5,542 bases of DNA, taken from Thermotoga sp. (lineage in GTDB: Bacteria; Thermotogota; Thermotogae; B21-G9). Both the position numbers and the translations under genes were made by a program. Shown here piece after piece: positions 1 to 5,542 of the stretch. The stretch lies in NCBI GenBank assembly GCA_003641545.1, contig QNAU01000092.1, positions 1 through 5,542 on the forward strand. Direction: 5' to 3'. Below the pieces are notes generated by a model that worked only from the letters and a program-made list of their open reading frames with translations, had not been told where the DNA came from and made no database searches. Within the stretch, counting starts at the first letter, position 1, and each line of letters begins with the position of its first letter.

Positions 1-596
1 CTTTCCGCATAATCCGTTATCTTGAAATACCATTGATCCAAATACCTTATCGTGACGGGTGTCCCACATCTCTCACATTTCCCATCTTTGACTTGCTCGT
101 TGGCTAAGACGGTCTTACAACGGGGACACCAATTCACCGCTCCCTTCTTCTTGTAAGCCAATCCCTTCTCATAGAGTTTGAGAAAAATCCACTGGGTCCA
201 TTTGTAATACTCCTCATCACAGGTTGCTATCTCCCTCGACCAATCATAACTTATCCCCAACCTCTTTATCTGCTTCCGAATCGTGTCTATGTTCTTTCTC
301 GTCCATATCCCCGGGTGGATCCCATGTTCTATCGCTGCGTTCTCCGCTGGAAGACCGAATGCATCGTAACCGAAAGGATGGAGAACGTTGAATCCTCTCA
401 TCCTCTTGTATCTCGCAACCACATCTCCCATGACGTAATTTTTCACATGCCCAACGTGCAGACTTCCAGATGGATAAGGAAACATGACCAGAACGTAATA
501 TTTGGGTTTATCGGAATCATTCGGGGTTTCAAAGAGCCTTTCACTTTCCCACAATTTTTGCCACTTTTTCTCCATCATTCTGAAATCGTATTCCAT
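1..596 (-). CDS. leuS: Leucyl-tRNA synthetase, N-terminal part (runs off the window)
   Basis: Class I aminoacyl-tRNA synthetase that charges tRNA-Leu with leucine in the cytoplasm. Only the first 198 codons are present; the gene continues beyond base 1. Seen in the translation: the N-terminus [13 protein letters not shown]; the ATP-binding HIGH motif as HVGH at residues 47-50 inside [15 protein letters not shown]; the leucine-specific block [12 protein letters not shown] (about 78-89); [10 protein letters not shown] (about 117-126); and a zinc-finger module with four cysteines (C157, C160, C174, C177) around VLANEQV. These blocks match bacterial LeuS from E. coli and other species closely, and distinguish it from the related IleRS and ValRS. 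The usual GWDAFGLP reads GYDAFGLP here. The ATG at 596 is chosen because a G-rich ribosome binding site lies 8 bases upstream and the N-terminus fits the family. An in-frame ATG at 626 would add ten residues ([10 protein letters not shown]) but lacks a visible ribosome site. The gene is divergent from the transporter operon and probably unrelated to it in function. Confidence 0.97.
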   Translation of the reverse strand, partial: MEYDFRMMEKKWQKLWESERLFETPNDSDKPKYYVLVMFPYPSGSLHVGHVKNYVMGDVVARYKRMRGFNVLHPFGYDAFGLPAENAAIEHGIHPGIWTRKNIDTIRKQIKRLGISYDWSREIATCDEEYYKWTQWIFLKLYEKGLAYKKKGAVNWCPRCKTVLANEQVKDGKCERCGTPVTIRYLDQWYFKITDYAE

Positions 597-603
597 ATAT
601 TCT

Positions 604-610
604 ACCCCCC
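604..610 (-). promoter_or_regulatory. Ribosome binding site of leuS
   Basis: On the minus strand this reads GGGGGGT. It can pair with the 16S rRNA 3' end as a GGAGGT-like site with one G-U wobble. It ends about 7-8 bases before the ATG at 596, and this placement favours that start over the in-frame ATG at 626. The six-G form is unusual beside the GGAGGTG and GAGGTG sites of the transporter genes. Confidence 0.6.
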
Positions 611-639
611 AGACCTTCTTTTTCATTCTACTTTTCGAA

Positions 640-648
640 ATTATAGCA
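640..648 (-). promoter_or_regulatory. Extended -10 promoter for leuS
   Basis: The minus strand reads TGCTATAAT, a perfect extended -10 element (TGn plus consensus TATAAT). No convincing -35 hexamer lies 16-18 bases upstream, which is acceptable for an extended -10 promoter. Transcription would start near 633, giving a leader of about 37 bases for the ATG at 596 but only about 7 bases for the ATG at 626. Motif match and position support it; no transcript data are available. Confidence 0.65.
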
Positions 649-740
649 GATGAGTGATGTAATCATCCGATCTCTCTTTCCCGATTATTTTCAAGTTGTC
701 AGCATGCCTATACCTATTTTTCGAACACACTCATGAAAAT

Positions 741-769
741 TTGACAAAAAGGCACTTTTATGATTGAAT
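741..769 (+). promoter_or_regulatory. Putative sigma-70-type promoter of the ABC transporter operon
   Basis: A consensus -35 TTGACA at 741-746 is followed, after 17 bases, by TTGAAT at 764-769, which matches TATAAT at four of six positions. A TG at 761-762 supplies the extended -10 dinucleotide. Transcription would start near 776, leaving a leader of about 66 bases before the binding-protein ATG at 842. A weaker alternative -10, TATAGT at 793-798, lacks a well-spaced -35. The imperfect -10 would suit a regulated promoter, but that is inference. Confidence 0.6.
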
Positions 770-809
770 AAATTCTGTATTAAAATTTTTTGTATAGTAC
801 ATGAATATA

Positions 810-826
810 TTGAAAATTTTTTTCAA
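810..826. repeat. Short inverted repeat abutting the ribosome binding site
   Basis: TTGAAAA (810-816) and TTTTCAA (820-826) are perfect 7-bp inverted arms around a TTT spacer. The right arm overlaps the first bases of the ribosome binding site of the solute-binding protein gene. It could be a repressor operator placed downstream of the promoter or a weak RNA hairpin. In such AT-rich DNA it could also arise by chance. Confidence 0.35.
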
Positions 827-833
827 GGAGGTG
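825..833 (+). promoter_or_regulatory. Strong ribosome binding site deciding the binding-protein start
   Basis: AAGGAGGTG is a near-perfect complement to the 16S rRNA 3' end and lies 8 bases before the ATG at 842. It fixes the start at 842. The reading frame is open further upstream to a TTG at 764, but that version would have no ribosome site and would put 26 unlikely residues ahead of the signal peptide. Confidence 0.9.
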
Positions 834-841
834 TTCCAAGC

Positions 842-2104
842 ATGAGAAAAGTTCTGGTTTTGATCCTGATCCTTGCAGTTGGAATTTCACTTTACGGTAT
901 GGTTAACTTCGCATCGACACAACTGCACCCAGCTTCCGAAAGAGAGTTCATCGTCAGCAAGCTTGCAGAGTTCACCAAGGAAACGGGAATAAAGGTCAAC
1001 TTCCTTCCGTTGAGTTACACCGAGATCTTGAGCAGGGTCGAGGCAGAACAGAAAACGGGGAAGATTTCCATAGGACTCGTTGCGGATCTCCAAGGTGGAC
1101 TGTATCTTTTGGCTTCCAAAGGGTTCCTGCAGGATCTCTCCGATGTGAAATTCTCCGGTAGAACTTTCATCCCCACCCTCGAAAAGTATGCCTTCGCCGA
1201 CGGTAAGAAGATATTCATACCATGGCTCCAGGCAACCTACGTCATGGTGGTGAACAAAAAGGCATTCGACTATCTCCCGGCTGGTCTCTCGAAGGATGAT
1301 GTGATCAATGGCACAGAGAAGTGGACATACGAAAAACTCTACGAATGGGCTAAGAAGATATACGAGGAAACGGGACAACCTTCCCTCGGCTTCCCGATGG
1401 GTCCAAAAGGGTTGTGGCACAGATTCTTGCATGGATACATATATCCTTCCTTCACGGGAGCACAGGCAATAAAATTCGACAGTGTGAGAGCTGTGGAAAT
1501 GTGGAATTACCTGAAGAAGCTCTTCAAATACATACATCCTGCATCCTCCACGTGGGATCAGATGAGCGAACCACTGCTCAGAGGAGAAGTTCTCATAGCT
1601 TGGGATCACACAGCAAGGATAAAGGATGCCATCGTTCAGAAACCGGATGATTTCGTCGTCGTTCCAGTTCCAGCTGGTCCGATGGGTAGGGGTTACATAA
1701 TCGTCCTCGCTGGTTTGGCTGTGCCAAACGGAGCGAATACGGAAGAATCGTTGAAACTTGCGGACTTTCTGACCAGTCCATCCGTGCAGGTTGAGATACT
1801 CAAGAAGGTTGGATTCTTCCCGGTTGTCAAGGAAGCCATAGGTGTGATACCAGAGGGAGCACTGAAAGTTCTTGCAAAAGGTGTTGTGAACCAGTCCAGC
1901 ACGAAGGATTCTGTAGTTGCCTTCATACCTAACCTTGGACCGAAGGGTGGAGAGTTCACCGAAACTTACAGATTAGCCTTCAGAAGGATAGTCATGAACG
2001 GTGAGGATCCGGAAAAGGTTGTGAAAGAACTCGGAGAAAAGATAAGGAAGATGTTCAAGGAAACGAAGTCAACCCTTCCTGAACCGGACGCCAGTTTGTA
2101 CTGA
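842..2104 (+). CDS. Extracellular sugar-binding protein of an ABC importer (SBP family 1)
   Basis: Predicted to capture a carbohydrate outside the cytoplasmic membrane and deliver it to the permeases encoded next. It has 420 residues, the usual size for this family. The N-terminus MRKVLVLILILAVGISLYG has two basic residues and a hydrophobic core, a typical Sec signal peptide; cleavage is likely near residues 16-24. There is no cysteine anywhere in the protein, so it is not a lipoprotein and should be soluble outside the inner membrane. Family-like features are the early EFTKETGIKVNF strand (43-54), IPWLQATYVMVVNKKAFDYLP (about 126-146, equivalent to the common YNKxxF segment), a WTYEKLYEWAKKI helix (161-173), FPMGPKGLWHRFLHGYIYPSFTG (184-206), LRGEVLIAWDHT (246-257) and the late ADFLTSPSVQVEILKKVGFFPVVKEA helix pair (307-332). 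Trp129, Trp192, Trp238 and Trp254 are candidate sugar-stacking residues (inference). It is the first gene of the operon. A mannoside ligand is suggested only by the downstream GH38 gene. Confidence 0.92.
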   Translation: MRKVLVLILILAVGISLYGMVNFASTQLHPASEREFIVSKLAEFTKETGIKVNFLPLSYTEILSRVEAEQKTGKISIGLVADLQGGLYLLASKGFLQDLSDVKFSGRTFIPTLEKYAFADGKKIFIPWLQATYVMVVNKKAFDYLPAGLSKDDVINGTEKWTYEKLYEWAKKIYEETGQPSLGFPMGPKGLWHRFLHGYIYPSFTGAQAIKFDSVRAVEMWNYLKKLFKYIHPASSTWDQMSEPLLRGEVLIAWDHTARIKDAIVQKPDDFVVVPVPAGPMGRGYIIVLAGLAVPNGANTEESLKLADFLTSPSVQVEILKKVGFFPVVKEAIGVIPEGALKVLAKGVVNQSSTKDSVVAFIPNLGPKGGEFTETYRLAFRRIVMNGEDPEKVVKELGEKIRKMFKETKSTLPEPDASLY

Positions 2105-2127
2105 TGCTTCATGAAACATGGATAAAG

Positions 2128-2160
2128 TTTTGAAAGGGGGGGTCATCCCCCCTTTCAAAA
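2128..2160 (+). promoter_or_regulatory. Strong stem-loop between the binding-protein and permease genes
   Basis: TTTTGAAAGGGGGG (2128-2141) and CCCCCCTTTCAAAA (2147-2160) form a perfect 14-bp stem with a 5-base loop (GTCAT). It starts 23 bases after the binding-protein stop and ends 5 bases before the permease ribosome binding site. The stem has the shape of an intrinsic terminator, but A residues rather than a T-run follow it, so full termination is unlikely. The comparable malE-malF gap of E. coli carries REP hairpins that stabilise the upstream message. By analogy this one may raise binding-protein output relative to the permeases, through 3'-end protection or partial termination (inference). 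Confidence 0.75.
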
Positions 2161-2179
2161 AATCAAGAGGTGAAATCCA

Positions 2180-3034
2180 ATGAGCGAAAACAGGAGAGTG
2201 GCACTTCTTTTGATACTTCCAACCATACTTTATCTATTAGTTTTCATAGGTTATCCTCTTGTTTCAACTTTCATCATGGCTTTCTCGAGCGACGAGGGTT
2301 TTCTTGGAAATTTTCGTCAACTCATGTCAAATAAGGATTTCTGGGATGCTTTGAAAAACACGGTCCTGTTGACTGCGGTGATCGTTCCAATACAGTTGGT
2401 TTTAGCCATAGGGTTGGCTCTTTTCATCAACAGCAGGTTCAGAGGATACAGTTTCATCCTGTACGTCGCGGCGATTCCTCTTGCTCTGAGTGATGTCACC
2501 GCAGCTTTGATGAGTTACACCATCTTTGCACCCGGAGGCTACCTGAACAAGATACTCATCAATCTCGGCTTGATTCAAAGACCGATGTACTTCTTCGGTT
2601 TCATGTACAAAACGAGGGAATTTTGGATAATCGCCTTGACCGAAATATGGAGGGCAACGCCCCTCGTGTTCGTGATAATTCTCGCTGGATTACAGTCCAT
2701 AAACAAGGAATACCTCGAAGCTGCAGAGGTGTTCGGATTCTCATCGTGGAGGAGATTCTTCAAGATAACCTTACCCCTTTTGAAACCATCGATCATGTCG
2801 GCACTTCTGATCAGAACCTTGTTCGCATTCCAGATATTTGGAGTCGCGTGGCTCTTGGCTGGTAGAGATATACCCGTTCTGGCGGGTGAAACTTATTACT
2901 GGTACACACAGATGAACAACCCGAACGTTGCCAGCTCTTATGCGTTGATAATAGCCCTTGTAACGTTGATAATAAGCTATTTCTATCTCTTTGGACTGAG
3001 GTCCAAGCATCTTGAAGAGGGTGTGAGAGCATGA
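2180..3034 (+). CDS. Sugar ABC transporter permease, MalF/UgpA type
   Basis: Inner-membrane subunit that forms half of the sugar translocation path. It has 284 residues, standard for the MalF/UgpA (binding-protein-dependent transport, BPD_transp_1) family and without the long N-terminal extension of E. coli MalF. Six hydrophobic segments are visible at about 7-34, 60-83, 92-115, 148-171, 204-227 and 252-273. The cytoplasmic EAA loop, which docks on the ATPase, is complete: E180-A-A, G186, I196 and LP at 198-199, with the standard spacing. The EYLEAAEVFGFSSWRRFF wording is typical of sugar permeases. The ATG at 2180 is preceded by AGAGGTGA at about 2166-2173. The coding end overlaps the next gene by ATGA, so the two permeases are probably translationally coupled. 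The MalF position is assigned from gene order and length. Confidence 0.95.
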   Translation: MSENRRVALLLILPTILYLLVFIGYPLVSTFIMAFSSDEGFLGNFRQLMSNKDFWDALKNTVLLTAVIVPIQLVLAIGLALFINSRFRGYSFILYVAAIPLALSDVTAALMSYTIFAPGGYLNKILINLGLIQRPMYFFGFMYKTREFWIIALTEIWRATPLVFVIILAGLQSINKEYLEAAEVFGFSSWRRFFKITLPLLKPSIMSALLIRTLFAFQIFGVAWLLAGRDIPVLAGETYYWYTQMNNPNVASSYALIIALVTLIISYFYLFGLRSKHLEEGVRA

Positions 3035-3828
3035 TGAAGAAATTTCTGATATACTTCACCGCGGTCATGGTGGTTATATGGTTCCTCACCCCGGTTCTTC
3101 TGATAATCATGGCATCTTTAACCCCGGCGGACGATTACTACAATCCGCACAGAATATTTCCAACTAAACTCACATTGGAGCACCTTTACAAATTGTTCTT
3201 CGTTCTGGATGGATGGAAAGCAACTTTGGTGAGCATAGAGGTTGCTGCGATATCCATAGGAATATCCTTCCTGATAGGTCTTCCAGCTGGATACGCCATG
3301 ACGAGGTATGTCTTTCCCGGAAAGAATGCGATAAAATTGATGATACTTTTGACGAGATCCATACCACTCATAGTCATAGCGGTACCACTCGTCGTGGTGT
3401 ATTTGAGATTGAATCTGAATGACACGGTTCTCGGAGTTGCACTCGCTCACACATCCATGATACTCCCGTTCGTCGTTTTGATAACATCCAGCATATTTTC
3501 CGGTATCTCAGTCGAATACGAGGAGGCGGGAATGATATTCGGAATGACGAGATTCAAAGCATTTCTCAGGATAACTCTGCCGTTGGCACTACCAGGTTTG
3601 GCTGCTTCCGCCATATTTGCCTTCATAATGTCGTGGAATGAAGTTTTCGTCGCATCGATTCTAACTTTGACCAACAGAACCTTACCTGCACACGTTCTGA
3701 ACACGGCTATGACATCTCCAGATTACTTTAAATTTGCGGTTGGAACCATAATGGCGATTCCCGCCATGGTGTTCATATTCTTCACCAAGAAGTATCTGAT
3801 CAGCATGTGGGGAATATCACTCAAATGA
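3031..3828 (+). CDS. Sugar ABC transporter permease, MalG/UgpE type
   Basis: Second membrane subunit, pairing with the preceding permease. It has 265 residues, within the normal MalG/UgpE range. Hydrophobic segments lie at about 4-30, 65-90, 100-124, 133-157, 188-210 and 233-252. The EAA loop reads E165-A-G, G171, I181 and LP at 183-184; the third position of EAA is glycine, a substitution that keeps the loop pattern. SWNEVFVASILT (about 201-212) and the C-terminus KKYLISMWGISLK resemble MalG-type proteins, in which the tail contacts the ATPase dimer. The start overlaps the previous stop (ATGA at 3031-3034), with a GAGGGTG ribosome site just upstream. A second ATG at 3034 is an equally plausible start and would shorten the protein by one residue. 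The ATPase gene follows after 12 bases. Confidence 0.95.
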   Translation: MMKKFLIYFTAVMVVIWFLTPVLLIIMASLTPADDYYNPHRIFPTKLTLEHLYKLFFVLDGWKATLVSIEVAAISIGISFLIGLPAGYAMTRYVFPGKNAIKLMILLTRSIPLIVIAVPLVVVYLRLNLNDTVLGVALAHTSMILPFVVLITSSIFSGISVEYEEAGMIFGMTRFKAFLRITLPLALPGLAASAIFAFIMSWNEVFVASILTLTNRTLPAHVLNTAMTSPDYFKFAVGTIMAIPAMVFIFFTKKYLISMWGISLK

Positions 3829-3840
3829 TGGGGTGAGAAA

Positions 3841-4917
3841 ATGGCTGGTGTGAGAATTGAAGGAGTGAAGAAGTTTTTCGGAAAAGTCAAGGCTCTCAAC
3901 GGGATAGATCTGAAGATAGAGGATGGAGAATTCGTCGTCCTCTTAGGTCCATCCGGATGTGGTAAGACCACATTGTTGAGAACGATATCTGGGCTCGAGA
4001 AGGTAACGGATGGACATATATTTTTCGATGAAAGAGAGGTAACCTCCTTGCCCCCAAAGGACAGGAATGTTTCGATGGTATTTCAAAGCTATGCTGTGTG
4101 GCCACACATGAAGGTTAGAGATAACATAGGTTATCCAATGAAGATAAAAAAATACGATGACGAGAAGATAGAGAAAAGGATAAAATGGGTCACCGAACTT
4201 TTGAACATATCCGAACTCCTCGACAGATATCCTGCGCAACTTTCCGGGGGACAGAGACAGAGGGTTGCGGTTGCGAGAGCAATCGTTTTGGAACCGGATG
4301 TTCTGTTGATGGATGAGCCATTGTCGAACTTGGATGCGCTTCTGAGGGTGAAGATGAGGAGCGAGTTGAAGAAACTTCAGGAAAGGCTCGGTGTGACCAC
4401 AATATACGTCACGCACGATCAAGTTGAAGCGATGACCATGGGGGACAGGATAGCGGTTATGAATGCTGGTGTGATACAGCAATTCGGAAAATCATCCGAG
4501 ATATATCACAAGCCAGTCAACAAATTCGTTGCGGGATTCATAGGCTCACCGCAGATGAATTTCCTGAGGATGAAGGTTTCATCCGAGGGAACGAGAAGAT
4601 CTTTAACGGGATGGGGCGTGAAGATACCGTTGATGGGAGATCCGAAGATGGAAGAAGTTGAAGTTGGAATAAGGCCAGAACATATCTATACAGAGGAAAA
4701 GGAAAATACGATTTCTTTCGAAGGAAATGTGTATTTTCTGGAAAAGCTCATGTCAGAAACCATACTTCACATGAGACTTGAGGATGATCACCCTCTCGTG
4801 GCGAAAGTCCCAGGTGATGTGGAGTTGAAGGAAAATGAAAAGATCACCCTATACATGGATTTGAGCAAGATACACATCTTTGATCCAACCACGGGAAAAA
4901 GATTGGAGATGGAGTGA
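3841..4917 (+). CDS. Sugar ABC transporter ATP-binding protein, MalK/UgpC/MsmX type
   Basis: Cytoplasmic ATPase that works as a dimer under the two permeases and drives import. It has 358 residues, normal for MalK-type proteins. All nucleotide-binding motifs are intact: Walker A GPSGCGKTT (36-44), Q-loop Gln82, signature LSGGQRQR (134-141), Walker B VLLMDEP (154-160) with catalytic Glu159, D-loop SNLD (162-165) and switch His192. The C-terminal regulatory (TOBE/OB-fold) part carries the MalK-family hallmarks GSPQMNF (235-241) and GIRPEH (277-282 approximately), confirming a carbohydrate-type ATPase. The ATG at 3841 follows GGGGTGA by about 4 bases. A dedicated ATPase inside the operon is notable, because many bacterial sugar importers share one MsmX-like ATPase encoded elsewhere. 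This protein could also serve other importers, which the sequence cannot show. Confidence 0.96.
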   Translation: MAGVRIEGVKKFFGKVKALNGIDLKIEDGEFVVLLGPSGCGKTTLLRTISGLEKVTDGHIFFDEREVTSLPPKDRNVSMVFQSYAVWPHMKVRDNIGYPMKIKKYDDEKIEKRIKWVTELLNISELLDRYPAQLSGGQRQRVAVARAIVLEPDVLLMDEPLSNLDALLRVKMRSELKKLQERLGVTTIYVTHDQVEAMTMGDRIAVMNAGVIQQFGKSSEIYHKPVNKFVAGFIGSPQMNFLRMKVSSEGTRRSLTGWGVKIPLMGDPKMEEVEVGIRPEHIYTEEKENTISFEGNVYFLEKLMSETILHMRLEDDHPLVAKVPGDVELKENEKITLYMDLSKIHIFDPTTGKRLEME

Positions 4918-4919
4918 AC

Positions 4920-5542
4920 ATGAAGGTCCATCTGATCTCACACACTCACTGGGATAGAGAGTGGTTCATAACACACGAATACACCGATGAGTGGCTTGTG
5001 ATTCTGTTCAACAAGCTACTTCAACTGATCGAGAATAACGGGGATTACAGATTCGTCTTGGATGGTCAAACTTTACTGCTCGAGGATCTGATCAGATTGA
5101 GGCCAGATCTTGAGAACAAGGTGAAAGAGTATGTGAAATCCGGTAATCTTTTGATAGGACCGCATTACTGCCAGATAGACTGGAGAATAGCGAGCGAATC
5201 CGCGATATTGATGAATTTCATCATCGGTGAGAAGGATTCGGAAAAATTCGGTGGAAGGATGAAGATCGGATGGCTTCTGGACAATTTTGGGCATATATCA
5301 CAGACCACGCAACTACACAAGTTGTTCGATCTCGAGGGGGTCTTTGTATGGAGAGGATACGGATACGAACCGAAAATGGAGTTCATATGGGAATCAGCAG
5401 ATGGTTCAAAATTACCCGCAATCTTTCTCATAGGAGGTTACAGGAACATATATGGATTGTCCCATACACCGGATATAGCTTTCCACAGGGTGAAACATGA
5501 GGTGGAAAAGCTGAGCAGATTTTCCATAACGGGAAATATACC
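4920..5542 (+). CDS. GH38 alpha-mannosidase, N-terminal part (runs off the window)
   Basis: Glycoside hydrolase family 38 enzyme expected to release mannose from alpha-mannosides by a retaining, zinc-dependent mechanism. Only the first 207 codons are present; bacterial family members usually have roughly 800-1000 residues. Visible motifs are HTHWDREW (8-15), where His10 and Asp12 correspond to the zinc ligands of the HxD motif; VLDGQT (46-51); GPHYCQIDW (80-88); GWLLDNFGH (117-125), with Asp121 matching the catalytic nucleophile and third zinc ligand; then VWRG and EFIWESADGS (about 143-163). The fourth zinc ligand, a histidine, would lie beyond the window. HWDREW, the GQT block, WRG and the SxDGS block resemble E. 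coli MngB (mannosylglycerate hydrolase) and other bacterial GH38 enzymes. No signal peptide is present, so it acts in the cytoplasm on imported substrate. Its ATG is 2 bases after the ATPase stop, with GGAGTGA as the ribosome site, showing co-transcription. The exact substrate is undetermined. Confidence 0.93.
   Translation, partial: MKVHLISHTHWDREWFITHEYTDEWLVILFNKLLQLIENNGDYRFVLDGQTLLLEDLIRLRPDLENKVKEYVKSGNLLIGPHYCQIDWRIASESAILMNFIIGEKDSEKFGGRMKIGWLLDNFGHISQTTQLHKLFDLEGVFVWRGYGYEPKMEFIWESADGSKLPAIFLIGGYRNIYGLSHTPDIAFHRVKHEVEKLSRFSITGNI

Noticed and set aside
315..653. Plus-strand open frame of 112 codons in the left part of the window
   Set aside because: It lies antisense over leuS, whose translation matches all N-terminal LeuS motifs; the plus-strand product has no recognisable features and no ribosome site.
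791..801. TGTA-TAG-TACA small inverted repeat and TATAGT as a second promoter -10
   Set aside because: The arms are only 4 bp, and no -35 lies at a suitable distance from TATAGT; the signal is too weak to list as a feature.
764..841. Upstream TTG start adding 26 residues to the solute-binding protein
   Set aside because: No ribosome site precedes it, it overlaps the likely -10 element, and it would bury the signal peptide. AAGGAGGTG at 825-833 points to the ATG at 842.
887..1609. Long minus-strand open frame (240 codons) inside the solute-binding protein gene
   Set aside because: It is a shadow of a well-supported coding gene, and its product looks like antisense translation with no family motifs.
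2128..2162. Canonical Rho-independent terminator ending the operon after the first gene
   Set aside because: The stem is followed by A residues rather than a T-run on the plus strand, and the minus-strand side also lacks a T-run after the stem. It is kept as a regulatory or stabilising hairpin instead.
3943..4482. Minus-strand open frame of 179 codons inside the ATPase gene
   Set aside because: It lies antisense to the intact Walker A, signature and Walker B region of the ATPase; no start signal or protein motif supports it.

Overview
The window looks like chromosomal DNA from a thermophilic bacterium of the Thermotogales type (Thermotoga/Pseudothermotoga and relatives). This is inferred from heavy use of AGA/AGG for arginine and ATA for isoleucine, Lys/Glu-rich proteins, very tight gene packing, strong GGAGGTG-like ribosome binding sites, and the pairing of a complete sugar ABC importer with a cytoplasmic glycosidase. 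The genus cannot be fixed from the sequence alone. No RNA genes, insertion sequences, CRISPR arrays or phage genes were seen.

Layout. The left edge (1-596, minus strand) is the 5' part of leuS, encoding leucyl-tRNA synthetase; the gene runs off the window. A 245-base intergenic region (597-841) separates it from a divergent plus-strand operon and holds a promoter-like sequence for each direction. The operon has five genes: a secreted family-1 solute-binding protein (842-2104), two MalF/MalG-type permeases (2180-3034 and 3031-3828, overlapping by ATGA), a MalK/UgpC-type ATPase (3841-4917), and the first 207 codons of a GH38 alpha-mannosidase (from 4920, cut off by the window end). A perfect 14-bp stem-loop sits in the only sizeable gap inside the operon, between the binding-protein and permease genes.

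How the genes work together. The binding protein should capture a sugar outside the cytoplasmic membrane. The two permeases form the channel, two ATPase subunits power import, and the GH38 enzyme, which has no signal peptide, would cut alpha-mannosidic bonds inside the cell. The best reading is an uptake and breakdown operon for an alpha-mannoside: manno-oligosaccharides, glycan-derived mannosides, or a small mannosyl solute such as mannosylglycerate. The GH38 N-terminus resembles the bacterial MngB-like branch, which makes the last option worth testing. Nothing here points clearly to a new kind of system. The main points of interest are the substrate question, the intra-operon hairpin and the leuS start/promoter arrangement.
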